Assembly: GCF_004364865.1 (NCBI RefSeq)
Contig: NZ_SOAU01000001.1
Span: forward strand, 682,001 to 746,000
Direction: 5' to 3'
Length of the DNA stretch: 64,000 bases
Source of the DNA: Ilumatobacter fluminis
GTDB taxonomy: Bacteria; Actinomycetota; Acidimicrobiia; Acidimicrobiales; Ilumatobacteraceae
Positions 47,304-55,965 of the stretch are shown one piece after another. Made by a program: the position numbers and the translations under genes. Every line of letters begins with the position of its first letter. Positions within the stretch are counted from its first letter, which is position 1. The notes under the pieces were generated by a model. That model was given only the letters and a program-made list of their open reading frames with translations, searched no databases and was not told the DNA's origin.

Positions 47304-50300
47304 TCAGTCGAGCTGGTGACGGGCCTCGCGTGCCAGGCGTGCGATCGTCTCCGACACCAGCGCGGCGGTCGACGTGAATGCGACGATCGACTCGGCGTCG
47401 GGCTGCGGCCGTTCCGCTTCGAGCAGCTGTTCGGCCCGTGCTTGGAGGTGTTGGTGGTGCGCTCGGAGGTCGGTAAACGATCCGAACCCCGAGTAGCGGC
47501 GGGCTCCCGGCGCAGCGAGCCACTGCTGGAAGGCCTCCGGCGGAGCAGGAGCCGTCCGGTCTCGGGCGGCGACGGCTGCCAGGATCGAACTACTCCATCG
47601 TTCGTGCATCGTCTTCACGACGTCGAGGTCGCCGAACGGGCTGAGCACGAGATCGTTTCTCGACAGGTCGTGCCAGTCGGGGGCCGACGCGAAGGCAGTC
47701 ACCCACGGGGCGATCTCGTCGGCGGGCATCGGGCGGGCGATCCCGAACCCCTGCGCGTACTGGCAGCCGAGACGGCGCAACATCAATCCGACCTCGAATG
47801 TCTCGACGCCCTCCGCCACGACGGGGCGCCGGATCGCCTTCGCGAGGTCGATGACCCCCTCGACGATGTCGAGGCTGTTGGGGCTGGCGAACAGATCGCG
47901 GACGAATCCCTGATCGATCTTCAGCGTCGAGATCGGGAGCTGGTTGAAGTACGTCAGCGACGAGTACCCGGTGCCGAAGTCGTCGAGCGAGAACCGCACA
48001 CCGAGTCGTTCGATGCGCCGCATCAAGGCAGCGACCGTGTCGAGCCGGCCTTCGGCACTGGCCTCGAGGATCTCGAGCTCGAGGCTCGCAGCGAGCCCGT
48101 CGGGGTGCCTCCCCAGCTCCGTGGTCAGGAAGTCGGCGAACTCGGGCCGGGCGATGTGCCGGGGCGAGATGTTGACGGCGACGGTCAGATCGAGGCCGTT
48201 CGCCCTCCAGGCAGCGAGCTGCCGGAGCGCGGTGCGCACGACCCATTCGCCGAGCTCGAACTCGAGCGGGCTGCCCTCGGCGAGCGGGAGGAACACCCCG
48301 GGGGCGAGCAAGCCCCGCTCGGTGTGCTGCCACCGTACGAGTGCCTCGACACCCACGACGCGGCCGGTCTCGAGTTCGATCTTCGGTTGGTAGTGGAGCA
48401 CGAGCTCGTCGTCGCGAACGGCGGACTCGAGTTCGGCGATGGCAGCGCGCTGTCGAGTGACATCGGTCTTCGCCACTGGGTCGTACACCACGAAGGTGTT
48501 CTTTCCTGCCTCCTTCGCCCGGTACATCGCCTGGTCGGCGTGTCGCAGCAAGGCATCCTCGTCACCGTCGTCGTCGGGGTAGATCGTGACACCCACCGTC
48601 GCACCGAGGTGGAACCGGTGGCCTTCGACGACGAACGGTTCGGCGGCGACGTCGACCAACCGCTGTGCCTCGAGCTCGACCTCGGCCGGCGACGACGCAC
48701 CGGTGAGCAGGACCACGAACTCGTCACCGCCGATGCGGGCGACGACGTCGCTCCTGCGCTGCCACCTCCGGAGGCGCTCGCCGAGCTGCACCAGGAGCAC
48801 GTCACCCGCCTCGTGTCCGAATCGGTCGTTCACCTGCTTGAAGCCGTCGAGGTCGAGGTAGCACACGGCGACGACGCCACCGTCCGCTCGTGTCTGGGCC
48901 TCTCGGAGGAGCTGGGAGAACCGGGTGCGATTGGGGAGGTCGGTGAGCGCATCGGTGTAGGCGAGTCGCTCGATCCGTCGTTCGGCCTCACGTCGTTCGG
49001 TCACGTCACGCGCAAAAGCGAAGAACTGACCCCCCTCTGCCGGGCTGTACGTGATGGCCAGCTCGACAGGGATCATCACGCCGTCCGATCGTCGAAGCCT
49101 GGAGTCGCGCCGGTGGCTCCCGGTTGCTGCGATCAAATCGAGAATCGGGCCGAGCTCGTCATGCTCCGTGTCGGCGTCGAGGTCGGCGACGGAGCGGCCG
49201 ATGACGTCGTCGGGAGACAGCCCGACCAGTGCAGCGTAGGCATCGTTCGCCTCGACGATGATGCCCGCACGGTCGACACGGACGATGCCGTCGACGGAGC
49301 CGGCGAGCAGGGTGCTCCATCGTTGCGCGGCGAGCCGGGTATCGGTGAGGTCTCGGACGAAGACGAAGAATCGTCCGCCGCTCGCAGGCGAGTAGGTGAT
49401 GGAGACCTCCGACGGCCAGGTGGTGCCGTCGGCGTGCCACTGTTCGGTCTCGAACACCTCGCCACCCTTGACGGCGATCCGGGCGGCCCGGCGGGCGACG
49501 TCGGCCGGGTCGCTGTTGGCGTCGAGTTCGTCGATCCGACGCCCGATGAGCTCGTCTCGCGACCACCCGGTGAGTTCGCAGTAGCGATCGTTGACGTCGA
49601 CGATCGTGGCGGTCAGGTCGAGCAGCGCGAAGCCATCGATCGTGCCGTCGATCAGCCCGTGGTACTGATCGGCCGCTTCTCGGGCGGCGCGCTCGCGCTC
49701 GACTCGGTCGGTGATGTCTCGTGCCGCGGCGATGACGACCGGGCGCACGCCGTCGATCAGCTCCATCGTCACCTCGGCCGGCACCGCGCTGCCGTCGCTG
49801 CGCAACAGCGTGCACTCGAGGATCGACGGAACCCGACCCGAACCGACCTGGTCCTGCCACCAGCTCGGCGTCAGCTCCTCGACGATGTCCCACGCCTTGA
49901 GCTGGAGCATCTCGGTTCGAGGGGTACCGAAGTGCGCGACTGCCTTGTCGTTGACGTCGATGACGTCGCCCGAACCTGCGTCGACGATGCAGATCGCGTC
50001 GGAGGCTCGGTCCATGAGGCGAGCGAAGCTCTCGGCGCGCTGTTCGGAGCGGACGCGGTCGGTGATGTCGTGCGTCGTGCCGAATGCCCGGATCACCTGA
50101 CCGTGCTCGTCGCGGTCGTACTCACTGCGGGCCTCGACGTGTCGGACGTCTCCGTCGACCAGGATCCGATGCTCGATCGTGAACGGCTCGCCGGTGCGGT
50201 ACGACGTGTTGACGACGTTCGACACCGTCGCACGGTCGTCGGGGTGGATCTTCTCGAGGGCCTCCTCGATACCGGACCGACCGAGCTCCGGGTCGACCCC

Positions 50301-50846
50301 GAAGATCCGGTACATGCCGGGAGTCCACTCGCTGACGCCGGTCCGGACGTCCTCGTCGAAGCTGCCGAAGCTGGCCAGTCGTTCGGCAGCTTCGAACCGT
50401 TCGGTCTGAGCGATGAGCTGGTTCTGGACGGCGTCACGATCGGTGATGTCGAACCCGACACCGAGAATCGCGAATGGCTCGCCGTCGGCGTCGCGGACGA
50501 GCATCTTCGTCGTCTCCCACCGCATCTGCCTGCCGGTGGTCGTGTCGGTGACGTCTTCTTCGAACGTGACGGGCATGCCGGACGAGAAGGCGAGACGATC
50601 TTGGCGGTCGTATGCCGCTGCGGTGGACTCGTCGTGATATTCGGCGTCGTGCATGCCGACGATCTCCGATTCGGGTTTGCCGAACGCGCTGGCGAACCGC
50701 TGGTTGCAGCCGAGGTAGCGCCCGGCGAGATCCTTGACCCAGAGCGCCACCGGGAGCTGGTCGAGAATGGCGCGTGTCATCCAGCTCTCGGTGAGCGGGT
50801 CGGTGTGGTCGTTCGGACCCGAGTGCGAGCCGTCTGCGGTCGCCAC
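47304..50846 (-). CDS. Five-PAS GGDEF/EAL cyclic-di-GMP protein with CZB-like tail
   Basis: 1180 residues. Five PAS-type sensor domains (about 20-640) precede a GGDEF domain with intact A-R-I-G-G-D-E-F and an EAL domain with V-E-A-L-V-R-W and D-D-F-G-T-G-Y-S-S, so both cyclic-di-GMP synthesis and hydrolysis motifs are present. The last ~100 residues form a helical tail with M-H-E-R-W...W-L-A-A...R-A-H-H-Q-H-L, like the chemoreceptor zinc-binding (CZB) domain, but the zinc cysteine is replaced (A-F-Q-Q-W-L). No N-terminal membrane helix, so it is a soluble sensor. GTG 50846 has TACCAT 7 nt upstream; ATG 50780 is an alternative. Confidence 0.88.
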   Translation of the reverse strand: MATADGSHSGPNDHTDPLTESWMTRAILDQLPVALWVKDLAGRYLGCNQRFASAFGKPESEIVGMHDAEYHDESTAAAYDRQDRLAFSSGMPVTFEEDVTDTTTGRQMRWETTKMLVRDADGEPFAILGVGFDITDRDAVQNQLIAQTERFEAAERLASFGSFDEDVRTGVSEWTPGMYRIFGVDPELGRSGIEEALEKIHPDDRATVSNVVNTSYRTGEPFTIEHRILVDGDVRHVEARSEYDRDEHGQVIRAFGTTHDITDRVRSEQRAESFARLMDRASDAICIVDAGSGDVIDVNDKAVAHFGTPRTEMLQLKAWDIVEELTPSWWQDQVGSGRVPSILECTLLRSDGSAVPAEVTMELIDGVRPVVIAAARDITDRVERERAAREAADQYHGLIDGTIDGFALLDLTATIVDVNDRYCELTGWSRDELIGRRIDELDANSDPADVARRAARIAVKGGEVFETEQWHADGTTWPSEVSITYSPASGGRFFVFVRDLTDTRLAAQRWSTLLAGSVDGIVRVDRAGIIVEANDAYAALVGLSPDDVIGRSVADLDADTEHDELGPILDLIAATGSHRRDSRLRRSDGVMIPVELAITYSPAEGGQFFAFARDVTERREAERRIERLAYTDALTDLPNRTRFSQLLREAQTRADGGVVAVCYLDLDGFKQVNDRFGHEAGDVLLVQLGERLRRWQRRSDVVARIGGDEFVVLLTGASSPAEVELEAQRLVDVAAEPFVVEGHRFHLGATVGVTIYPDDDGDEDALLRHADQAMYRAKEAGKNTFVVYDPVAKTDVTRQRAAIAELESAVRDDELVLHYQPKIELETGRVVGVEALVRWQHTERGLLAPGVFLPLAEGSPLEFELGEWVVRTALRQLAAWRANGLDLTVAVNISPRHIARPEFADFLTTELGRHPDGLAASLELEILEASAEGRLDTVAALMRRIERLGVRFSLDDFGTGYSSLTYFNQLPISTLKIDQGFVRDLFASPNSLDIVEGVIDLAKAIRRPVVAEGVETFEVGLMLRRLGCQYAQGFGIARPMPADEIAPWVTAFASAPDWHDLSRNDLVLSPFGDLDVVKTMHERWSSSILAAVAARDRTAPAPPEAFQQWLAAPGARRYSGFGSFTDLRAHHQHLQARAEQLLEAERPQPDAESIVAFTSTAALVSETIARLAREARHQLD

Positions 50847-50853
50847 CTCTGTG

Positions 50854-50859
50854 ATGGTA
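50854..50859 (-). promoter_or_regulatory. -10-like hexamer before the GGDEF/EAL gene
   Basis: On the minus strand TACCAT is 7 nt before GTG 50846, supporting that start. Confidence 0.4.
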
Positions 50860-50899
50860 GACGACGATGCCGCTGCGGAGCAGGGTCGTTCGGCTGCGT

Positions 50900-51487
50900 T
50901 CAGCGTTCGCCGGCGGCGCGAGCGGTCGCTTCGACCCGGGCGACGTAGCCGGCCCACCAGTCGGCGCCGCCGTCGGGAAGATTCGGTGCTGCCGGTCGGT
51001 ACCCGACCTCGCCGTCGATCAGCTCGCGAACGACATCGGCGTGTCCGGCGTGTCGATGGGTCTCGGTCGCCATGTGCACGAGGATCCAGTGCAGGGTCAC
51101 CGGATTGACGTCGTCGGGCCACCAGGGAACGTGACCTTCGCTGTCCAGATCGAGCGCGTCGATCGTGGCGTCGGCGTGGGCGTTGGCTCGTCGGTACAGG
51201 TCGAGGATGTCGTCGCGCGACTCGTCGACCGCTGCGTACATGTCGGCGTTCGGTTCGCTGTCGTCGGCCATCCACGGGAGCGGCTCGTCGTGGGGGCGCC
51301 CGAAGGTCACGCCGAAGTAGTCGTACTCGACGCTCGCCAGGTGCTTCACCAGACCGAGCAGGTTGGTGCCGGTCGGTGTGAGCGGTCGTCGGATGTCGTA
51401 CTCGGACAGTCCGTCGAGCTTCCACAGCATCGCCTCGCGCCCCACCTGCAGGTAGCGGTGCAGTTTCGCCTTCGCGTCGTACCCCAT
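50900..51487 (-). CDS. DinB/DUF664-family protein
   Basis: 195 residues, mostly helical. The three metal-binding histidines expected for the DinB four-helix bundle lie in V-K-H-L and H-x-x-x-E-T-H-R-H-A-G-H. The family covers metal-dependent thiol transferases (for example mycothiol- or bacillithiol-dependent) and detoxification enzymes. GGGAGA lies about 9 nt before the ATG. It is divergent from the second CrtI-type gene and has no evident link to carotenoids. Confidence 0.82.
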   Translation of the reverse strand: MGYDAKAKLHRYLQVGREAMLWKLDGLSEYDIRRPLTPTGTNLLGLVKHLASVEYDYFGVTFGRPHDEPLPWMADDSEPNADMYAAVDESRDDILDLYRRANAHADATIDALDLDSEGHVPWWPDDVNPVTLHWILVHMATETHRHAGHADVVRELIDGEVGYRPAAPNLPDGGADWWAGYVARVEATARAAGER

Positions 51488-51538
51488 CGGCGAAGTCTCC
51501 CATTGTCGGTTGATGCTGGTGTGGCAGGATCGGTTGCG

Positions 51539-52972
51539 ATGAAGGTGGTGGTGATCGGCGCCGGTGTCGGCGGGTTGTGCGCAGCGATCCGGCTGCAGAC
51601 GGCGGGACACGACGTCACGATCCTCGAACGGAACCCGATGGTCGGTGGCAAGCTCAGCGCACTGAGCGAGCAGGGCTACACGTTCGATCTCGGCCCGACG
51701 CTGTTCACGATGCCGCACCTGTTCGACGAGGTGTTCCGACTGACCGGCTCGTCGCTCGCAGCGCAGGTCGAGATGACCCGCCTCGATCCGCAGTTCCACT
51801 ACCGCTGGCCGGACGGATCGTCACTCGACGTCCCGAACGAGCGTGAACGACTCCTCGACCGGGTGGAGTCACTCGCGCCCGACGACGGCGATGCGTGGAT
51901 GGACTTCGAGTACCACGCCCAGCAGATCTGGGAGGTCGCCGAACGCACCTTCCTCGCGGGCACGGTCGACTCGCCGTGGTCGCTCGTCAAACGTTCGAAG
52001 AACCCGCTCGATCTCGACCGCGTCGAAGGCAAGCGGACCCTCAACCGGTTGGCTCGCGCCTACTTCGACGATCCGCGCCTGCACCAACTGGTGGGCCGCT
52101 ACGCGACGTACTCCGGCTCGTCGCCGTACCAGGCGCCCGGCACCCTCTCGTGCATCTTCCACATCGAGCAGGAGTACGGCTGCTGGCACCTCCACGGCGG
52201 GATCTCCGTCCTGGCCGAACGACTCGCCACGACCGCTCGACGGCTCGGGGTCGACATCCGGCTCGGGGTCGACGTCGGCCGCGTCACCACGGCACGCGGA
52301 TCGGTGTCCGGCGTCGATCTCGCCGACGGCGGGAGCGAACCCGCTGACATCGTGATCAGCGACGTCGATGCGGAGCACCTGTACACCGATCTGCTCCCTG
52401 ACTCCCGTCGACGGAAGCGGATCACCAAGTTGGGCCGATCGATGAGTGCCTTCGTGATGTGCGCCGCGGTCCGCGGCCACTCGGAGGGCATCGCCCATCA
52501 CAACGTGTTCTTCTCGCTCGACGACGAGCAGGAGTTCGCGGACCTGGCGAAAGGGCGCCTCGCCACCGATCCGACGATCTACGCGTGCGTCTCGTCGGTG
52601 ACCGACTCGTCGATGGCTCCCCGCGACGGCGAGAACTGGGTGTTCCTGGTGAACGTGCCGGCCGAGATGGGCATCGATCGGAAGCTGATGTCCGCGGCCG
52701 TCCTCAACCGGGTCGCCGAACGCGGCATCGACCTGCGTGAGCGGATCGACTTCACCCGAACCCTGCTGCCCGCCGACATCGATGCCCGGTATCGGGCGCC
52801 TGGCGGGGCGATTTACGGCACCTCGTCGAACGGGCGCACCGCCGCGTTCCGGCGCCCGGCCAACGTGGGGCCGGTCGACGGGCTGTTCCTCGTCGGCGGT
52901 TCGACGCACCCGGGCGGGGGATTGCCGCTCGTCGCGACCGGTGCCCGCATCGTCGCCGACCTCGTCGGATGA
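51539..52972 (+). CDS. Second CrtI-type carotenoid desaturase (CrtD candidate)
   Basis: 477 residues with G-A-G-V-G-G-L-C-A-A-I-R-L, then G-G-K-L-S-A-L at the FAD adenine pocket, and C-terminal G-G-S-T-H-P-G-G-G-L-P-L typical of CrtI/CrtD/CrtN enzymes. Since a 1-hydroxy-forming CruF-like gene and a CrtA-like gene are present, a 3,4-desaturase (CrtD) role on a 1-hydroxycarotenoid is plausible; phytoene desaturase is the alternative. The stop overlaps the GT2 gene start as ATGA. Confidence 0.85.
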   Translation: MKVVVIGAGVGGLCAAIRLQTAGHDVTILERNPMVGGKLSALSEQGYTFDLGPTLFTMPHLFDEVFRLTGSSLAAQVEMTRLDPQFHYRWPDGSSLDVPNERERLLDRVESLAPDDGDAWMDFEYHAQQIWEVAERTFLAGTVDSPWSLVKRSKNPLDLDRVEGKRTLNRLARAYFDDPRLHQLVGRYATYSGSSPYQAPGTLSCIFHIEQEYGCWHLHGGISVLAERLATTARRLGVDIRLGVDVGRVTTARGSVSGVDLADGGSEPADIVISDVDAEHLYTDLLPDSRRRKRITKLGRSMSAFVMCAAVRGHSEGIAHHNVFFSLDDEQEFADLAKGRLATDPTIYACVSSVTDSSMAPRDGENWVFLVNVPAEMGIDRKLMSAAVLNRVAERGIDLRERIDFTRTLLPADIDARYRAPGGAIYGTSSNGRTAAFRRPANVGPVDGLFLVGGSTHPGGGLPLVATGARIVADLVG

Positions 52973-54063
52973 GACGACCTGCGCCGTCGACGGTGCTCCG
53001 CCTCGCGGCTGCCGCCTGGGTCGGCCCGCACGTCGCCCGGGCGGCGCTCGCCCACCGGCCGGACGCGCGGCCCACGGCGGCTCGCGACGACATCACGGTC
53101 GTCGTCCCCGCTCGCGACGAGGCCGACCGTCTCGAGCCGCTCCTCGTCGCACTCGGTGAGCGGTACGAGGTCGTCGTCGTCGACGACGGGTCGACCGACG
53201 GCACCGCTGCGCTCGCCCGCCGCTCGGGTGCGACCGTGGTGGAGGCCGGCGATCGGCCCGCGGGTTGGGCGGGCAAGACGTGGGCCCTGCAGCGTGGTGT
53301 GGAAGCGGCCAACGGTTCGTGGATCGTGCACCTCGACGCCGACGTGCGTCCGGCCGCCGACACGCCGACGGCAGCGGTCGCAGCGGCGGAGGAGCTCGGC
53401 GCCGATCTCCTCACGGTGGCCACCCGCGTCGTGGCACCGCCGGTGGCTCGTTGGCTGCACGCCTCGATGCTGGTGACGCTCGTGTGTCGCACCGGTGGGC
53501 CGGGTGGGCTCTCGCCCGGTCGTGAGATGGCGAACGGCCAGGTGCTCGCGGCCAGGCGGACGCTGCTCGCCGAGTCCGACGGGTGGAGCGCTGTCGCCGA
53601 TCACGTCACCGAGGACGTCGCGCTCGCAAGGCACCTCGCGTCGGTGGGGCGCCACGTCGCGATGGTCGACGGCGACGCCGAGATCGAGTTCGCCTCGTTC
53701 GGTGAGGTGTGGCGCGGGTGGGGCCGATCGATCGGGTTGCCCGGTATCGAGCCGAGATGGCGATCGGTGCTCGATCTCGTCGCGCTCGCAGCGGTGATGC
53801 CGTTGCCGCTCGCTCGGCTCGTGCTCGGCCGTGGTGACGCACTCGACATCGCGTTGCTCGCCGCTCGATGGGGGGCGGCGCTCGGGGTCGGACGCGCCTA
53901 CCGCCCGGCAGGGCCGGCTGTCTGGATGTCTCCGATCGCCGACCCGGTCGCGATCGGCACCGTCGCTGCGTCGGCGTTCCGTCGCCATATCAGCTGGCGC
54001 GGTCGTCGGTGGGCCGTCCCTCGAGTGCCGCCAGGGCGAAGCGGAACCCGACGAACGTCATGA
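52969..54063 (+). CDS. GT2 glycosyltransferase of carotenoid type
   Basis: 364 residues. A GT-A fold with V-V-V-P-A-R-D-E, V-V-V-D-D-G-S-T-D-G-T and the D-x-D H-L-D-A-D-V is followed by hydrophobic segments near the C-terminus (about 255-285 and 310-340), as in membrane-associated CruC/CruG/CrtQ-type transferases. It probably glycosylates the hydroxyl introduced by the CruF-like enzyme. It is co-translated with the desaturase (ATGA). Its 3' end overlaps the convergent PlsY-like gene by 74 bp. Confidence 0.82.
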   Translation: MRRPAPSTVLRLAAAAWVGPHVARAALAHRPDARPTAARDDITVVVPARDEADRLEPLLVALGERYEVVVVDDGSTDGTAALARRSGATVVEAGDRPAGWAGKTWALQRGVEAANGSWIVHLDADVRPAADTPTAAVAAAEELGADLLTVATRVVAPPVARWLHASMLVTLVCRTGGPGGLSPGREMANGQVLAARRTLLAESDGWSAVADHVTEDVALARHLASVGRHVAMVDGDAEIEFASFGEVWRGWGRSIGLPGIEPRWRSVLDLVALAAVMPLPLARLVLGRGDALDIALLAARWGAALGVGRAYRPAGPAVWMSPIADPVAIGTVAASAFRRHISWRGRRWAVPRVPPGRSGTRRTS

Positions 54064-54583
54064 GGACGCCGGTCGCCGCGGTTCGTCGAGGCCCCTCGGC
54101 TGCGAGCTGCACGACCGGGAACGAGGCGACGCCGGCGCGGGCGGCGACGTCGAAGCGACGAGTGCCCGCCCACACCGCCGTCGCGACGGCAACGCTCACG
54201 GCCGCGGCGCGCGGCGACGCGACCAGTCCGGTGCCGACGAACGTCAGCACGCTCCGACCACCTCGGAACCCGTCGGTGAACGGGTAGGCGTGACCGACCA
54301 GTGCGGCGCCTCCCGTGACGTACGGTGCCCACCAACCGCCGACGATTGCACGGCCGAGTCCGGCGGCGGCCACCCCCTTGGCGGTGTCGCCGACGAACAC
54401 GGGCAGCGCGGCCGATGTCCCGAGCAGCTCCATCGTGTTCCAGGCGCCCGGGTTGCGGTCGCCGACGTCGCGGAGGTCGTCGATGCCGTGGCGCCTCGCG
54501 ATCGTGCGTGCGACGGGCACAGAGCCCAGGAGGTAGCCCGCTGCCGTCGCGACGATGAGCCTGGTGCGCACGGGTGCCAGCAT
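53990..54583 (-). CDS. Divergent PlsY-like acyltransferase
   Basis: 197 residues with about five hydrophobic segments. PlsY glycerol-3-phosphate acyltransferases have three loops; here they read D-L-R-x-V-G-D-R-N-P-G-A-W-N (canonical G-S-G-N-x-G-A-T-N), G-D-T-A-K-G (intact) and G-H-A-Y-P-F...F-R-G-G-R-S (canonical F-K-G-G-K-G). The first and third loops deviate, so the natural acyl acceptor may differ from glycerol-3-phosphate. Lying in a carotenoid locus with a glycosyltransferase, it may acylate the carotenoid sugar. The ATG overlaps the CrtA-like start codon head to head; GTG 54571 is an alternative. Confidence 0.72.
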   Translation of the reverse strand: MLAPVRTRLIVATAAGYLLGSVPVARTIARRHGIDDLRDVGDRNPGAWNTMELLGTSAALPVFVGDTAKGVAAAGLGRAIVGGWWAPYVTGGAALVGHAYPFTDGFRGGRSVLTFVGTGLVASPRAAAVSVAVATAVWAGTRRFDVAARAGVASFPVVQLAAEGPRRTAATGVLMTFVGFRFALAALEGRPTDDRAS

Positions 54584-55277
54584 GGCCGATGTGGCGATCG
54601 CGTCGTTCCATCTCGTCGACGTCGGCCTCCGGCGCGCCCCCGCCGCTCTGGCCCGGATCGGGCTCGACCGTCGTGCACTGGCACGCACTCCCGGCTTGCT
54701 CCACGCCCGGTCGCTCGGCGCCGGTCGTGACGGTCGGATGGCGATGTCGTTCCAGCCCGACCGACGAGCGCTGTTCGCCGTGTGGCGCAACGAAGCAGCG
54801 CTCGACCGGTTCCTCGACGAGAACCCGGTGGCGGCCCGGTGGACGACCGCCGAGGCGTCGTGGCACGTTCGCCTCCGGCTGATCGAGGGGCACGGTCGAT
54901 GGGCGGGCGAGCCGATCCTCGACGAGATCGAACCGGCGCGAGGCATCGGTGGTCCGGTCGTGACGGTGACCCGAGCGGCGATCCGGCTCGGCGCGTTGCC
55001 GTCGTTCCTCCGCCACAGCCGTTCGGTGACGGGATCGCTGGACGCCGTCGCCGGGCTGCGCCGAGCCGTGGGGTTCGGCGAGGTTCCGATCGTCCGGCTC
55101 GGCACGGTGGCGGTGTGGGACGACGACGGAGCCGCCCGACGGGCGATGACCGAGTGGTCGGATCACGCCGCGGCGATGCGCGCCGCAGCCGCCAACCGCA
55201 TGTTCACCGAATCCCTCTTCGCCCGCTTCGAACCCATCCCCGGACCGGACGAAGGCGTGAACAGTGTGCGCACCTGA
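54582..55277 (+). CDS. crtA: CrtA-like spheroidene monooxygenase family protein
   Basis: 231 residues matching the heme-type CrtA family: R-R-A-P...R-T-P-G-L-L-H, a G-x-G-R-x-G loop, A-V-W-R-N-E-A-A, W-H-V-R-L and a late F-G-E-V-P-I-V-R-L-G-T...V-W-D-D. CrtA introduces 2-keto groups at the psi end of acyclic carotenoids. It fits the CruF-like hydratase and the absence of a cyclase. The last codons and stop are encoded by a 26-bp inverted repeat. An in-frame ATG at 54555 is a possible earlier start. Confidence 0.8.
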   Translation: MADVAIASFHLVDVGLRRAPAALARIGLDRRALARTPGLLHARSLGAGRDGRMAMSFQPDRRALFAVWRNEAALDRFLDENPVAARWTTAEASWHVRLRLIEGHGRWAGEPILDEIEPARGIGGPVVTVTRAAIRLGALPSFLRHSRSVTGSLDAVAGLRRAVGFGEVPIVRLGTVAVWDDDGAARRAMTEWSDHAAAMRAAAANRMFTESLFARFEPIPGPDEGVNSVRT

Positions 55278-55303
55278 TGCGCACACTGTTCACGCCTTCG
55301 TCG
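55247..55303. repeat. 26-bp perfect inverted repeat, 5-nt loop, containing a stop codon
   Basis: Arms 55247-55272 and 55278-55303 are exact reverse complements; the loop holds the TGA of the CrtA-like gene. It sits at the convergent end of that gene and the alpha/beta hydrolase, so it can terminate both. The stem differs from the GGATACG family and the loop is much shorter. Confidence 0.92.
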
Positions 55304-55320
55304 GGGCGAGCCGGGCCGGG

Positions 55321-55965
55321 TCAGGCGTAGCGGGCCAGGGCGTCGGTGAGCGACGACATCTCGCGCACGCCGGGCTCGTCGACGACGGCCCGGAGCCAGC
55401 GAGGGCGGAACTTCGCGGTCACGGTGATCGGCTCGTCGAGCCCGGAACCCTCGTTGGCCAGACGCACGAACGTCGTGGCGTAGTCGGGCGGGCGAAGGTC
55501 GCGACCGAGTTCGAGGATCGCATAGGGATCGGGGGTCGAGTCGACCGCGTCGGCCGTGACCACCGGCTGTGAGGTCGGCGACGTCGGTCCGCCCGACATG
55601 CCCGGGCCGTCCGACAGCACGACGCCACGGACGGCCGCCGCTCGGGCGCCACCGATGAGGAGCCCGATGTATGCACCGAGACCTCGACCGACCACGGTCA
55701 CCTGGCCCAGTTCGCGGACCGCCATGTCGGCGTCGGCGAGCAGCATTTCGGCGGTGTAGCCGCCACCGATCGGGAGTCCGCTCGCACCGTGGCCGGTGAA
55801 GTCGAGGGCGTGCACGGCGCCGGGCCAGCACTGTGCGAACCGGGGGACGGCGTCGGGAGAGGCCTCGCCGAGGCCGTGCAGCAGCAGCAGGTTCGGTCCG
55901 TCCGCGGCGCGCAGGGTGTGCAGCGCCAACTCGACCTTGTTGTGGGTGAGGAAGGTGGTGCTCAT
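55321..55965 (-). CDS. Alpha/beta-hydrolase-fold protein without catalytic serine
   Basis: 214 residues. The fold is recognisable (L-L-L-L-H-G-L-G oxyanion strand, A-L-D-F-T-G-H-G-A-S), but the nucleophile elbow, normally G-x-S-x-G, is G-R-G-L-G here, with Gly in place of Ser. No obvious catalytic His follows. It overlaps the upstream active hydrolase gene by 4 bp (ATGA). It may be a non-enzymatic partner or ligand-binding protein. Confidence 0.78.
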   Translation of the reverse strand: MSTTFLTHNKVELALHTLRAADGPNLLLLHGLGEASPDAVPRFAQCWPGAVHALDFTGHGASGLPIGGGYTAEMLLADADMAVRELGQVTVVGRGLGAYIGLLIGGARAAAVRGVVLSDGPGMSGGPTSPTSQPVVTADAVDSTPDPYAILELGRDLRPPDYATTFVRLANEGSGLDEPITVTAKFRPRWLRAVVDEPGVREMSSLTDALARYA

